A stretch of DNA of 64,000 nt from Porphyrobacter sp. LM 6 (GCF_001720465.1 NZ_CP017113.1:186001-250000), one strand, 5' to 3'; counted from the stretch's first letter, positions 44,800 through 54,668 are shown. Notes: generated from the sequence alone by a model not told the origin. Translations and numbers: made by a program.

Positions 44800-45410
44800 G
44801 CGGGCTGATCGCCCTGTGGCGTGATAGCCGCGCCGCTTCGGCAGCCGAGTTCGTGCTCGTCCTGCCGCTGGCGCTGCTGCTGCTATTCGGCATCATCGAC
44901 GTCGGCAATTACGCCTGGACGCTCAACGAATACGAGAAGGCGACCCAGATGGGCACGCGCTATGCCGTGGTGACCAATGTGGTGCAGCCCGCGCTCGAGA
45001 CGCAGTCCTATGTCGGCGTCACATGCGGCGGCACGGCCCTTCGCGCCGGTGATCGGATCTGCCGCGAGGCGCTCGGCACGCTTGAATGCAGCGGCACCGC
45101 GTGCACTTGCGTGGCTGCGCCCTGCCCCACCGGACCTGTGGACAATGCCCGCTTCACGGCGCTCGTTAACCGTATGCGTACATTCCAACCTGATATTACA
45201 GCGGATAGAGTACGCGTAGCCTATCGTGGCTCCGGACTGGGATATGCGGGCGATCCCAACAAACCCGAAATTGCCCCGCTTGTGACCGTACGAATCGTAA
45301 ATGCGACGTACGTTCCCATTACCCTTTCGCCTTTCGGCGTCGCAGTGCCGTTACCTGACTTTTCCTACTCCTTGACACTCGAGGACGGAGAAGGGGCTAC
45401 TTCGAGCTGA
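44796..45410 (+). CDS. TadE/TadF-like pseudopilin (2)
   Basis: A 204-residue pseudopilin. SRAASAAEFVLVLPLALLLLFGIIDVG is the leader and helix with the conserved Glu. Six Cys lie in the central loop (VTCGG, RICREA, LECSGTACTC, APCP). It probably serves as the TadF-like minor pilin with its neighbour. It ends directly before cpaE. Confidence 0.88.
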   Translation: MSGLIALWRDSRAASAAEFVLVLPLALLLLFGIIDVGNYAWTLNEYEKATQMGTRYAVVTNVVQPALETQSYVGVTCGGTALRAGDRICREALGTLECSGTACTCVAAPCPTGPVDNARFTALVNRMRTFQPDITADRVRVAYRGSGLGYAGDPNKPEIAPLVTVRIVNATYVPITLSPFGVAVPLPDFSYSLTLEDGEGATSS

Positions 45411-45411
45411 A

Positions 45412-46602
45412 ATGGATGATCACATGAGTATGTCAGAGACCCTCACCCTCTACCGCCGTCTCCCGACACGAATGTCCGCGTGCGTTGTTGCTTCCGAAGG
45501 CGAGCTTGCCCATCTGGAAAGCCAGTTCCCGGAAGAGTTCCAGCAACTCTTCACCGGCATTGCCTCGCCCGCCCATGCGGCGCTGCCCGCGCTGCCGGCC
45601 ATCCAGCCCAATGTCCTGGTGATCGAAGTCAATCCGTCGCTTCCCGGCTCGGTTGGCCGGATCGAACAGGCGCGCGCACGTTTTCCTGACCTGCCAATCA
45701 TCGCGGCCGTCGAACAGCTGGATCTGGGCAAGGTTCGCACCTTGATGCGGCTTGGCATCAAGGATGTGGTGGCCCTGCCTTTCAATGCCGACGAGCTGCT
45801 TCCGACAGTCATCGACCTCAGCACGGAACAGACCGGCGGCTCTGCCGGCCTTGCCCCGATGCATGCGGTGGCCCATTCCTCAGGCGGCATCGGCGCCAGC
45901 ACAGTCGTTTCGCATCTCGCCGCTGCGATTGTCGATCAGGACCCTGACGCGCGCTGCTGTATCGTCGATCTCGATTTCCAGTTCGGCGAACAGGCCTCGC
46001 TGTTTGGCGTATCGGCGGATGCCAGTGTGGTCGATTGCCTCGAGGCCGGCGACCGGCTGGACTGGGACATCATCGGCAATGCCGTCACCAAGGCGCGCAA
46101 GGGGATCGATCTGCTCGCAGCCCCGCGCGACATTCCGCCGCCCGAAACCATCGACACCGAAAGGCTGCTCGGCCTGCTGACCATGCTGCGCCAGCATTAT
46201 GACCATGTGCTGCTGGATTTCCCGGCCGCCTGGTCGAACGCAGCTCTCTCCGCCGCATGCGCGTGTGATCGCCTGCTGCTACTGGTTGATCAATCGGTCC
46301 GTAGCATCAGCCGCGCCGCCAAGACCATCGCGCTGCTCGACAGCGTGGATGTCTCGCGTGAGCATGTCGGCCTGATCGTCAATCGCGCCGAAAAGCGGTT
46401 GTTCCAGACAATCAGCACGCAGGACGTTGGCCAGACATTGGGCCGCGAGATCGTCGCAACGCTGCCGCTGGTCAAATCGGGCCTGCCGGAAGCGCAGGTG
46501 CGCGGGGTGCTCCTGAGCGAGGAAGACCCGCGCGGGGCCTTTGCCAAGGCGTTCGGCCAACTCGCCCAGAGCATCGCTTTGACCGACGAGGATCCGGCAT
46601 GA
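45412..46602 (+). CDS. cpaE: Pilus localisation protein CpaE/TadZ
   Basis: A 396-residue protein with an N-terminal receiver-like domain (about 20-135) and a MinD/ParA-like ATPase domain. The position of Walker A reads SSGGIGASTVVSHLAAAIV (about 156-174): the Lys of the P-loop and the deviant upstream Lys are both absent. Walker B-like VDLDFQFGEQAS is present. CpaE places the Tad machine at the pole. The start may be 45412 or 45424. Confidence 0.9.
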   Translation: MDDHMSMSETLTLYRRLPTRMSACVVASEGELAHLESQFPEEFQQLFTGIASPAHAALPALPAIQPNVLVIEVNPSLPGSVGRIEQARARFPDLPIIAAVEQLDLGKVRTLMRLGIKDVVALPFNADELLPTVIDLSTEQTGGSAGLAPMHAVAHSSGGIGASTVVSHLAAAIVDQDPDARCCIVDLDFQFGEQASLFGVSADASVVDCLEAGDRLDWDIIGNAVTKARKGIDLLAAPRDIPPPETIDTERLLGLLTMLRQHYDHVLLDFPAAWSNAALSAACACDRLLLLVDQSVRSISRAAKTIALLDSVDVSREHVGLIVNRAEKRLFQTISTQDVGQTLGREIVATLPLVKSGLPEAQVRGVLLSEEDPRGAFAKAFGQLAQSIALTDEDPA

Positions 46603-47981
46603 AGTGGTCGGTCAAAAAGAACAGCCTCCAGGCCGAAAGGCCGGCCGAGGATGAACAGCCCGCTGTCGCCGCCACGCCCGACGTCGCATCCTTGTACGGC
46701 GAGGTGCCGTCCGAGTTGCTCGAACTGAAGATTTCGATCCACCGGCAGCTGCTCGACAAGATCAACCTGTCGGCGCTCGACAAACTTCCGCGTGCCACCA
46801 TCCGCGTCGAAGTTGCCGAGATCATCGGCGAAATTCTGGCCGAGCAGAAAGAGCAACTGAACCGCGCCGAGCGTGAAGCATTGGTCGACGATGTGCTCGA
46901 CGAGCTGCTCGGCCTTGGCCCGCTCGAACCGCTGCTGCAGGATGAATCGATCACCGATATCCTCGTGAACGGCCCGAAGGTGGTGTTCGTCGAACGCTAC
47001 GGCAAGCTCGAACGCGTGCCGACGACATTCCAAGACGACCGCCACCTGATGCGGATCATCCAGAAGATTGTCAGTGCTGTCGGCCGCCGGATCGATGAAT
47101 CTTCGCCTTTTGTCGATGCCCGTCTGGCCGATGGCTCGCGCGTCAATGCGATCGTCGCGCCGCTCGCCGTCGACGGATCGCTGCTCTCGATCCGCAAATT
47201 CGCCAAAAAGCGGATCGGCATGGATCGGCTTGTCGAATTCGGCAGCATGAGCCCGGCCATGGCCGAGATCCTGCGCGCGGTGGTGTCCATGCGCAAGAAC
47301 GTGCTCATCAGCGGCGGCACCGGCTCGGGCAAGACGACGCTGCTCAATGCGCTGTCGTCCTTCATCGACGGCAGCGAACGCATCGTCACCATCGAGGACA
47401 GCGCTGAACTTCAGCTCCAGCAGGAACACGTCGCCCGCCTCGAAACCCGCCCCGCCAACATCGAAGGCAAGGGCGAGATCTCGCAGCGCGATCTGGTGAA
47501 GAACGCACTGCGTATGCGGCCGGACCGGATCGTCGTGGGCGAAGTCCGCGCCGGCGAGGCCTTCGATATGCTCCAGGCAATGAACACCGGCCACGACGGA
47601 TCGATGACCACGGTTCACGCCAACACGCCGCGCGATGCGCTGTCGCGCGTCGAGCAGATGATCGGAATGAGCGGGATCGACATGCCAGCCCGCTCGGCCC
47701 GCGCGCAGATCGCCTCGGCGGTCAACGTCGTGGTGCAGGTCGGGCGCCTCTCGGATGGTCGCCGCAAAGTGCTGAGCGTGTCGGAAGTGACCGGCATGGA
47801 AGGCGAAACCATCACGATGCAGGAAATCTACCGCTTCAAGACAACCGGGCGCGGCGAAAATGGCGAAGTGCTCGGCCGCTTCGAAGCGACCGGGATCCGT
47901 CCCAAGTTCGCCGCCGAAGCGGGGGCCGCAGGTATCAATCTTCCGGCCGACCTGTTCCGCCCCGAATTCGGAGCCGACTAA
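46599..47981 (+). CDS. cpaF: Flp pilus ATPase CpaF/TadA
   Basis: A 460-residue type II/IV secretion ATPase. After an N-terminal helical domain, the motif [20 protein letters not shown] is followed by Walker [18 protein letters not shown] near residue 237, [12 protein letters not shown] and [20 protein letters not shown]. It powers pilus assembly, and in some species retraction. The start overlaps cpaE by 4 bp. Confidence 0.97.
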   Translation: MKWSVKKNSLQAERPAEDEQPAVAATPDVASLYGEVPSELLELKISIHRQLLDKINLSALDKLPRATIRVEVAEIIGEILAEQKEQLNRAEREALVDDVLDELLGLGPLEPLLQDESITDILVNGPKVVFVERYGKLERVPTTFQDDRHLMRIIQKIVSAVGRRIDESSPFVDARLADGSRVNAIVAPLAVDGSLLSIRKFAKKRIGMDRLVEFGSMSPAMAEILRAVVSMRKNVLISGGTGSGKTTLLNALSSFIDGSERIVTIEDSAELQLQQEHVARLETRPANIEGKGEISQRDLVKNALRMRPDRIVVGEVRAGEAFDMLQAMNTGHDGSMTTVHANTPRDALSRVEQMIGMSGIDMPARSARAQIASAVNVVVQVGRLSDGRRKVLSVSEVTGMEGETITMQEIYRFKTTGRGENGEVLGRFEATGIRPKFAAEAGAAGINLPADLFRPEFGAD

Positions 47982-47983
47982 GA

Positions 47984-48985
47984 ATGGCCGAAACGTTTCT
48001 CAAGGTTGGCATCCTGCTGGCGCTGTTCGCAGCGACTTTTATCATCGTGCAGCTGGTGCTGAACGCGGCTTGGGCCCGGCGATCTCAGCTAAACACCATC
48101 AACCAGCGCCTCAAGATGATCAGCGAGGGGCGGACGCGCGAAGAGGTCGTCTCGGTTCTGCGAAAGAACACCGGCGGCGATTTCTCGGCTTTCCCGCAGC
48201 CGATCGCCGGCTTGCTTACCGGCCTTGAACGCGCCTTGCGTGCAGCTGGAGTGCCGTTTCAAATCAGCCAGGTGCTATTTGCGATGGCGGTTGCCTTCGG
48301 CGTGCTGGTTGCAATCATTGGCATCAGTGCGACGATCAGCGGTTTTGCTGTCTCGGCAGGTTCGATCCTGCTCAGCATCACCATCGCCTTTTGTGCAGCG
48401 GTATTGCTGCCAGTGCTGGTGATCAATGTCATCGCCCAGCGTCGTCGCAAGAAGATGGAAGAGCAATTCCCGATCAGCCTTGACGTCTTCATTCGAGCAC
48501 TACGTGCCGGACACCCAGTGGCGTCGGCGATCGACCTGTTGACCAAGGAGCTGCCAGACCCGATCGGCAGCGAATATGGCCTTGTGGCCGACGAAGTCGC
48601 GTATGGTGCCGAACTCACAGATTCGCTCGCATCAATGGCGGATAGATGGAACCTGGAAGACATCCGGATGTTCGTCGTATCTCTCTCGGTGCAAAACGAG
48701 ACTGGAGGGAACCTGGCGGAAATTCTTGAGAATTTAGCTAGCGTGATCCGCGCTAGGGCCAGCCTGTTCCTCAAAGTGCGGGCGCTGAGCTCGGAAGGGC
48801 GTATGACCGGGTGGGTGCTCACTGCCCTGCCGGTAGGTGCCTTTCTAGCGCTATTCGCGATAAACCCATCGTTCTATCTGGATGTCGCCGGTGATCCGTT
48901 TTTCATCATCGGCTTCATCTTCTTGATCATTATGTATGCAGTCGGATTTACGATGATCCGCGTCATGATTAACATCAAGGTCTGA
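47984..48985 (+). CDS. tadB: Type II secretion F-family protein TadB
   Basis: A 333-residue inner-membrane platform protein. Membrane helices are near the N-terminus (ILLALFAATFIIVQLVL), in the middle (IAFCAAVLLPVLVINVI) and at the end (GFIFLIIMYAVGFTMI). The GspF domain shows FPISLDVFIRALRAGHPVAS and VQNETGGNLAEILENLASVI. It works with TadC and CpaF. Confidence 0.94.
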   Translation: MAETFLKVGILLALFAATFIIVQLVLNAAWARRSQLNTINQRLKMISEGRTREEVVSVLRKNTGGDFSAFPQPIAGLLTGLERALRAAGVPFQISQVLFAMAVAFGVLVAIIGISATISGFAVSAGSILLSITIAFCAAVLLPVLVINVIAQRRRKKMEEQFPISLDVFIRALRAGHPVASAIDLLTKELPDPIGSEYGLVADEVAYGAELTDSLASMADRWNLEDIRMFVVSLSVQNETGGNLAEILENLASVIRARASLFLKVRALSSEGRMTGWVLTALPVGAFLALFAINPSFYLDVAGDPFFIIGFIFLIIMYAVGFTMIRVMINIKV

Positions 48986-48990
48986 CGGCG

Positions 48991-49965
48991 ATGATAGATC
49001 TGATAGCCAGTAGCATCGTCATCAGGAGCGTCGTCCTGTTCGGCTTGTTTGCCGCGATCGCGTTCATATCCTTTGTAGGATTGAATGTAACCATCCGACG
49101 CCGTGATGAACGACGCGCCCTTGAGCGCCTGGTGGTCAACCGGACGGATGAAGGCAAAACTGCCAGCCTGCGGACATTCGGCAATGAAAGTGCTTGGGCG
49201 CGCATCGCGCAACGGCTCGAGGAAGCAGGGTTAAGCCTCGCGGACTCGAAAGACGATCGTCTCTCCGCCAAACTCAAAGAAGCGGGTTTCAATAGCCCCT
49301 CAGCACCGCGTATCTTTACCTTGATCCGGTTGGCTCTGGTGTTCGCGCTGCCTGCGGCGGCACTGACTTTTCTCTTCCTGGCAGGAAAGCGCCCAGAGAT
49401 ATTCACGATTTATCTTGTAGGCTCGGCGTTGGGCATATTTGGGCTTTTCCTGCCCAACCTTGTCGTCAGCGCCAAAGCCGATCGCCGAAAACAGGCGATC
49501 ATCAACGGCTTCCCTGATTGCTTGGATTTAATGCTCGTTTGCATTGAGGCGGGACTTGGGATCGAGGCAGCAATGGACCGCGTCGGCCGCGAAGTTGTTG
49601 ATGCACACCCACAGGTCTCGGAACTGCTTTCCGCTGCCGGCCTTCAGTTGCGGGCGGGTGCCTCACGCGACGAGGCCTTCCGCGCACTTGCCGATACTGC
49701 GGGTGTCGAAGAAATCCGCTCGTTTACGACGCTGCTGATCCAGTCGGACAAGCTCGGCACAAGTGTCGGCAGCACGCTGCGCGTCTATGCCGAGGAAATG
49801 CGCGAAAGGCGCCGGATGCGGGCCGAGGAGAAGGCTCATCGTCTGCCGGTGCTGATTTCGATCCCGCTGGTGGTGTTCATGTTGCCGGTGATGATCGGGG
49901 TGCTGATGCTCCCCGCCGCGATACGGATTGTTCGAGATGTTGCTCCTTTGCTGGCAGGAGGCTGA
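48991..49965 (+). CDS. tadC: Type II secretion F-family protein TadC
   Basis: A 324-residue protein similar in plan to TadB: an N-terminal helix (LFGLFAAIAFISFVGLNV), central helices, then the GspF pattern FPDCLDLMLVCIEAGLGIEA and LLIQSDKLGTSVGSTLRVY, and a C-terminal helix. It lies 5 bp behind tadB. Its stop overlaps the tadD start. Confidence 0.94.
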   Translation: MIDLIASSIVIRSVVLFGLFAAIAFISFVGLNVTIRRRDERRALERLVVNRTDEGKTASLRTFGNESAWARIAQRLEEAGLSLADSKDDRLSAKLKEAGFNSPSAPRIFTLIRLALVFALPAAALTFLFLAGKRPEIFTIYLVGSALGIFGLFLPNLVVSAKADRRKQAIINGFPDCLDLMLVCIEAGLGIEAAMDRVGREVVDAHPQVSELLSAAGLQLRAGASRDEAFRALADTAGVEEIRSFTTLLIQSDKLGTSVGSTLRVYAEEMRERRRMRAEEKAHRLPVLISIPLVVFMLPVMIGVLMLPAAIRIVRDVAPLLAGG

Positions 49966-50711
49966 TGATGAAAGTATGGACGATTGCCCTTGCGACCCTT
50001 TCTCTTGTGACTGCAGGTTGCGGCGCATTCGACTTCACGCCGAGCACGCGCTCCGCGCAACAGGTCGATATGTCGGATTACTTCGCGCAACGCCTCGAGG
50101 CAGGGCGCCTGCACCTCGCAGGCGGTCGCCCGACCAAGGCGATCGAGGCCTTCCGCCAGGCCTCCTACAACCCCGCCTTCGCACCCGAAGCCTTTAACGG
50201 CATGGCGGTCGCCTATGCCGCGATGGGGCGTCAGGATGTGGCCCGCGACATGTTCACGCGCGCCATCGACCTCGATCCCACGGACATGCGCTTCCGGCGC
50301 AATCTCGCCAAGGTGGACGAGCAGATCATGCTCGCCCGCCAGGCTGCGCCCGTCGTGGCTGACCCGGTGGTGGCGAAAGCCGAACCCGCCGAACCGACTG
50401 CTGCAGTTGCGATCGCCAAGCCCCGCGTCCAGACGGCGCGCCCGCTTGCGCTGAAACCGACCAAGGTGCGCGAGGTGTTCATCCGCACCCAGCCTGCCCA
50501 GCCCGCGGTGACTGCAAGGGTCGCAGAGCGCAAGATCGACGGCGCGGTGGTCCGCGCGCCGATCATGATCGGCGCATCACGCGCCCAAACCGCGCAGGCA
50601 CCGAAGCCGATCCGGATCGAACTGCCCGGCGCGCGCCAGCTGGCCGCCGTAACGGTTCGCAAGGGCAATGCGCCCTCGGGGGCGGTGCGGGTCTATCTCG
50701 ACAAGCCCTGA
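49965..50711 (+). CDS. tadD: TPR lipoprotein TadD
   Basis: A 248-residue protein with a lipoprotein signal (LATLSLVTAGCGAF; lipidation Cys about 20). TPR-like helices follow (AGGRPTKAIEAFRQASYNPA, FNGMAVAYAAMGRQDVARDM). The C-terminal half is Ala/Pro-rich and low in complexity. TadD is thought to help assemble the secretin. Confidence 0.88.
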   Translation: MMKVWTIALATLSLVTAGCGAFDFTPSTRSAQQVDMSDYFAQRLEAGRLHLAGGRPTKAIEAFRQASYNPAFAPEAFNGMAVAYAAMGRQDVARDMFTRAIDLDPTDMRFRRNLAKVDEQIMLARQAAPVVADPVVAKAEPAEPTAAVAIAKPRVQTARPLALKPTKVREVFIRTQPAQPAVTARVAERKIDGAVVRAPIMIGASRAQTAQAPKPIRIELPGARQLAAVTVRKGNAPSGAVRVYLDKP

Positions 50712-50730
50712 TCCCGAGCTTTAGCAAACC

Positions 50731-51192
50731 ATGCCCCCCATCGAACTGATCGAACTGATCGGACTTGGCCTTCTGGCCGGCCTCGCAGCCTACGGCTCGT
50801 GGACCGACATTTCCCGGCGCCACCTGTCCAACTGGCTGTGCCTCGCAACGCTGATTGGCGGCCTCGCCTTCGCGGCGATCGGTGGTGACCTGTCGGTATT
50901 TCTGAGCCATCTCGCGCACTTCGGGATCGCGCTGGTGATCGGGATCGGACTGTTCGCGGTCAAAGCGTGGGGTGGCGGTGATGGCAAGTTCTATGCCGCA
51001 GTCGCGTCATGGATCCCGCTAGGCAGCTTCTTCGTTCTGGTATTGGCGATCTCATTGGTTGGTTTGGTAATGATGATGGCAATGCTCGTGAAGCACCGAG
51101 GCCGCCTGTTGCGAAAAGACTCACCCGGTGTTCCCTATGGCGTGGCGATCGGGCTGGGCGGGGCAATCGCACTTGGGTCGATCGTGTTGTGA
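50731..51192 (+). CDS. cpaA: Prepilin peptidase CpaA/TadV
   Basis: A 153-residue A24-family aspartic prepilin peptidase of the short Tad type, without the methylase domain. Catalytic Asp residues are in GSWTDISRRHLSN and WGGGDGKFYAA (GxGD type). Four hydrophobic segments are seen. It cleaves Flp and TadE/F leaders. It is the last pilus gene of the locus, and the next gene starts with GTG overlapping its stop codon. Confidence 0.93.
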   Translation: MPPIELIELIGLGLLAGLAAYGSWTDISRRHLSNWLCLATLIGGLAFAAIGGDLSVFLSHLAHFGIALVIGIGLFAVKAWGGGDGKFYAAVASWIPLGSFFVLVLAISLVGLVMMMAMLVKHRGRLLRKDSPGVPYGVAIGLGGAIALGSIVL

Positions 51193-51899
51193 GCCGCCGC
51201 GCGGGTTCATCCTTGCGCTTACCCTCGGCCGCCGCCGCGCTGGCTGCGTTGCTCTACACTGTGCCGCTGTCGGCCTCCAGCAAAGCCGCTGAAGCAAGCC
51301 TGCCCCTTCCCGATCCCGGTGAGGCGCTGACCACTCCCGCAGACTCCGACTATTCTCCGATCACGATCGACGCGCCTGTCGGCCGGGTGCAACTTGCCCG
51401 CGCCGGCGATGCGCTGGGAGAGCGCCGGTACGAGGCGCGCAGCGGCAATCCCGGTGCGGTGATCGTGACCTTCGCCCGAACCCCTGCGCGGCGCACAGGC
51501 ACAGGGGCCGTCATCGGCGGTTTCCCGACAGGGCTGCCTTTGGGGGGCGCACGCCTGACCAGTGGCTTCGGCTACCGCTTCCATCCGCTCTCCGGCCGAT
51601 ATCAGCCCCATGCGGGCGTCGACCTTGCCGCCCCGACAGGAACGCCCGTTATCGCGACGGCTGATGGTGTGGTCGATGTCGCGGGATGGAGCGGCGGCTA
51701 TGGTCTGCTGGTCGCGGTCAACCACGGCGGCGCGGTCGAAACCCGCTACGGCCATCTTTCAGGCGTGGCGGTGGCGCCGGGCGAGAGCGTGAAGAAGGGC
51801 CAGGTTATCGGCTATGTCGGATCAACCGGGCGTTCGACCGGGCCGCATCTGCATTACGAGGTCAGAGAAGGTCAGGTCGCAGTCGATCCGCTGCGCTAG
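51189..51899 (+). CDS. M23 family metallopeptidase (LytM type)
   Basis: A 236-residue exported peptidase. The GTG at 51189 overlaps the cpaA stop (GTGA) and gives a signal peptide (LPSAAAALAALLYTVPLSAS). The C-terminal LytM domain is complete: HAGVDLAAPTGTPVIA with the HxxxD zinc ligands, RYGHLSGV, and PHLHYEV with the catalytic and ligand His. It should cut peptidoglycan cross-bridges, possibly opening the wall for the pilus. The longer upstream frame lies inside cpaA and is not used. Confidence 0.9.
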   Translation: MSRRAGSSLRLPSAAAALAALLYTVPLSASSKAAEASLPLPDPGEALTTPADSDYSPITIDAPVGRVQLARAGDALGERRYEARSGNPGAVIVTFARTPARRTGTGAVIGGFPTGLPLGGARLTSGFGYRFHPLSGRYQPHAGVDLAAPTGTPVIATADGVVDVAGWSGGYGLLVAVNHGGAVETRYGHLSGVAVAPGESVKKGQVIGYVGSTGRSTGPHLHYEVREGQVAVDPLR

Positions 51900-51968
51900 A
51901 ATTGTGTTGCCGCATCGCTTTTGCTGAAAACCGGTGCCCACTTTTCCGCGTGATGCTCATGAGCACTT

Positions 51969-52391
51969 TCAATCCCCCGCCATATCGCCTGCCGATCCTT
52001 CCCGCGGCGCCTCGAAGGTCGACCATTCGGCTTCGGCACTGGGCGCAGGCGGCGCGCCGGCTGGACCGATCACCTCGCCCGGCTGCCCCTGCCGCAGCCG
52101 CAGCAGATGCACCTTGGCAATCAGGTTGGCGGAGATCGGCGCGGTAAGGAACAGGAACAGCGTCACCAGCAACTCATGCGTGGTCCACTCGCCCTTGATC
52201 AGTTGGAACCACAAGACCGAGCCGAGCAGCATTGCGCCCAGACCCAGCGTGGTTGCCTTGGTCGGGCCGTGCAGCCGCTCCATCAATGAAGGCAGGCGCA
52301 CCAGCCCCCAGCTGCCAACAAGCGCAAAAACGCCGCCCAGAACGATGGCGAAGCTGGCCAGCAGCTCGGCAAGGGACACAGGCGCGCTCAT
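51969..52391 (-). CDS. phaG: Mrp/Pha antiporter subunit G
   Basis: A 140-residue membrane protein with three helices. ALVGSWGLVRLPSLMERLHG and TTLGLGAMLLGSVLWF are the MnhG/PhaG signature. The C-terminal 40 residues are a hydrophilic Pro/Ala/Glu tail. It is the last gene of the operon and overlaps phaF by ATGA. It converges with the M23 gene, 69 bp away; no terminator with a T-run is seen there. Confidence 0.92.
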   Translation of the reverse strand: MSAPVSLAELLASFAIVLGGVFALVGSWGLVRLPSLMERLHGPTKATTLGLGAMLLGSVLWFQLIKGEWTTHELLVTLFLFLTAPISANLIAKVHLLRLRQGQPGEVIGPAGAPPAPSAEAEWSTFEAPREGSAGDMAGD

Positions 52392-52669
52392 TCGATGATA
52401 TCTCCGCGCAGCAGGAACTTGGCATAGGCCACCGTCCCCACGAAGCCGACCATCGCCAGCAGCAGCGCTGCTTCGAACGATGTGCCGCTGCCGCTCGCGA
52501 TACCGCCAAGCACGATCAGGCCGATACCGTTGATCACCATCGTGTCGAGCGCGAGGATGCGGTCAGCCACGCCGGGGCCCTTCAGCAGTCGCCATAGATT
52601 GAGCGCGAGCGCGATGCCCAAAGCGGCAAAGCCGAAGGCCAATGCCCAGTCGAGGACAGAGCCGGTCAT
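52388..52669 (-). CDS. phaF: Mrp/Pha antiporter subunit F
   Basis: A 93-residue protein with three helices. NLWRLLKGPGVADRILALD is the diagnostic MnhF/PhaF motif; FLLRGDIIE ends the protein. The frame is open upstream into phaE but the ATG at 52669 is correct by family length and by the 4-bp overlap with phaE. Confidence 0.93.
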   Translation of the reverse strand: MTGSVLDWALAFGFAALGIALALNLWRLLKGPGVADRILALDTMVINGIGLIVLGGIASGSGTSFEAALLLAMVGFVGTVAYAKFLLRGDIIE

Positions 52670-53151
52670 ACGAAAATCCTCTTCAGCCGTGCCTCGTAGC
52701 GCGCCTTGGCCTTGGCGATCTCCGCGGCGGGATCGGGTGCGTGGAGCGCGTGGACCAGCAGGAAGCGTCCGCAGGCCGAAACATCGACCGACACGGTGCC
52801 AGGCGTGAGGCTGATGGTGCCGGCAAACACCGTGATCGCCTCGGGCGAACGCAGATCCAGCGGGATCGTCAGCCACGCGGGCCTGAGGTCACGCACGGGC
52901 TTGAACAGGATGATCGCGGCGACCTGGAAATTGGCGATCAGGATGTCCCACAAGACCACGCCCATATAGGCGAAGGCGGGCAGGAACCGCACACGCGGTC
53001 GTCCCGGCCACCACGGCGCGGTGAACAGGGGCACCAGCACGCCGACCACAAGACCAAGGAACAGCGCACCGAAGGTCAGATCATTGACCATCACCACCCA
53101 CAGGATGGCGAGCAGCACGCTGAGGCCGGGGTGGGGCAAAAGACGGTTCAT
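52666..53151 (-). CDS. phaE: Mrp/Pha antiporter subunit E
   Basis: A 161-residue protein starting MNRLLPHPGLSVLLAILWVV. Two N-terminal helices are followed by the conserved cytoplasmic part (LTPGTVSVDV, FLLVHALHAPD). It overlaps phaD and phaF by 4 bp each. Confidence 0.92.
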   Translation of the reverse strand: MNRLLPHPGLSVLLAILWVVMVNDLTFGALFLGLVVGVLVPLFTAPWWPGRPRVRFLPAFAYMGVVLWDILIANFQVAAIILFKPVRDLRPAWLTIPLDLRSPEAITVFAGTISLTPGTVSVDVSACGRFLLVHALHAPDPAAEIAKAKARYEARLKRIFV

Positions 53152-54668
53152 GGCCGGACCTCGGCCATAACGGCGGCGACATAGGCTGCCGGGTCGACAA
53201 CTTGTGCCGCAGCCGCACCTGCATAGGCGCTGACCCAACCCGCCCCGGCCGACAATGCCGCCAGCAGGAGCAACGCTATCGCGGGTGCGGCAAGATCGGC
53301 GCGGCGCTGCGACGCCACGGGCGACAGATCATCGCCCGTCGATTTCCAGAAGATGGCGCTGCCGACCCTGGCAAAGCCGATCACCCCGATGAAGGTTGTG
53401 CCGAGGATCCCCCCCCACGCCCAGCCCCAGTCCGGCGAAGCTGCGGTCGCCTTGAGGATCATCAGTTTCCCGATGAAGCCCGACAGCGGCGGCAGGCCGG
53501 TGGCTGCGATGGCGGCGGTCATGAACATCAACCCCACCCCGCCACGCGCGGCGAAGGCGGGCCCGGGCACCGCACTATCTCCAGACGATCCGCGCCGCCG
53601 CGCAACCACATCCGCAACCAGAAACAGCACCGCCGCGGCAAGAGTCGAATGGACGAGATAGAACAGCGCCGCGCCAAGGCTGTCCGCCGTCCAACCGGCG
53701 ACCGCGATCAGCAGCGTCCCGGTCGATCCGATTACAGCATAGGCCGCCTGCTCGCTGAGGCTGCGGGCGACAAACACCCCGGCGAACCCGATCACTGCGC
53801 TGACGAGCGCCGCCGGGAACAGGTAAGGCGCGGGCACCCATGCGGCCGCGCCTGCACCCTCGCCGAACACCTGCGGCACCACCCGGATGATCGCATAGAC
53901 CCCGACCTTGGTCATGATCGCAAACAGCGCCGCAACCGCCGGAGTGGACACCGCATAGGTGCGCGGCAACCACAGATGGAGCGGCACCACCGCCGCCTTC
54001 AGCGCAAAAACACTCACCAGCAGCAGCGCGGCGATCCGCAGCAGACCCTGATCGGCGGGAGCGATCTCCGCCACCCTCAGCCCCATGTCGGCCATGTTGA
54101 GCGTGCCGGTCAGCGCATAGAGCAGCCCCAAGGCAATCAGGAACAGCGAGGAGCCGACAAGGTTGACGATCACATATTGCACCCCCGCCTTGAACCGCGC
54201 CGCGCCCTGCCCGTGCAGCATCAACCCGTAAGAGGCGATCAGCAGCACCTCGAAAAACACGAACAGGTTGAACAGATCGCCGGTCAGAAAGGCGCCATTC
54301 AGCCCCATCAGCTGGAACTGGAGCAGTGGGTGGAAATGCCAGCCCTTGCGATCAGCCCGGGTCAGCACGGCATGGGTAAGGGCAAGCAGCCCCAGCGATG
54401 CCGACAGCGTGAGCATGATTGCCGCCAACCGGTCTGCCACCACCACGATCCCGAAGGGCGCAGGCCAATCGCCCACCGCATAGGGCGTGATCGTGCCGTC
54501 AGCGCTCACCACCAGTAGAGCAATCGCCGCCCCCAGCATCGCGAGGCAGGCGGCAATCGAAATCCCGATCCCGAGCGCCCGGCTGCGCCGCATCACCAAG
54601 AGTGCGGCCGGCGCGGCCAGCGCGGGGATTACGATTGGCAGGATCGGCAGATGTTCGGCGAGGGTCAT
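53148..54668 (-). CDS. phaD: Mrp/Pha antiporter subunit D
   Basis: A 506-residue NuoM/NuoN-like protein with about 14 helices. Conserved pieces are NLFVFFEVLLIASYGLM with the key Glu, ALKAAVVPLHLWLPRTYA with the Lys, and FAIMTKVGVYAIIRV. It forms one of the two proton-translocating-type modules of the antiporter with subunit A. The ATG at 54668 is chosen for the 4-bp overlap with phaC. Confidence 0.95.
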   Translation of the reverse strand: MTLAEHLPILPIVIPALAAPAALLVMRRSRALGIGISIAACLAMLGAAIALLVVSADGTITPYAVGDWPAPFGIVVVADRLAAIMLTLSASLGLLALTHAVLTRADRKGWHFHPLLQFQLMGLNGAFLTGDLFNLFVFFEVLLIASYGLMLHGQGAARFKAGVQYVIVNLVGSSLFLIALGLLYALTGTLNMADMGLRVAEIAPADQGLLRIAALLLVSVFALKAAVVPLHLWLPRTYAVSTPAVAALFAIMTKVGVYAIIRVVPQVFGEGAGAAAWVPAPYLFPAALVSAVIGFAGVFVARSLSEQAAYAVIGSTGTLLIAVAGWTADSLGAALFYLVHSTLAAAVLFLVADVVARRRGSSGDSAVPGPAFAARGGVGLMFMTAAIAATGLPPLSGFIGKLMILKATAASPDWGWAWGGILGTTFIGVIGFARVGSAIFWKSTGDDLSPVASQRRADLAAPAIALLLLAALSAGAGWVSAYAGAAAAQVVDPAAYVAAVMAEVRP

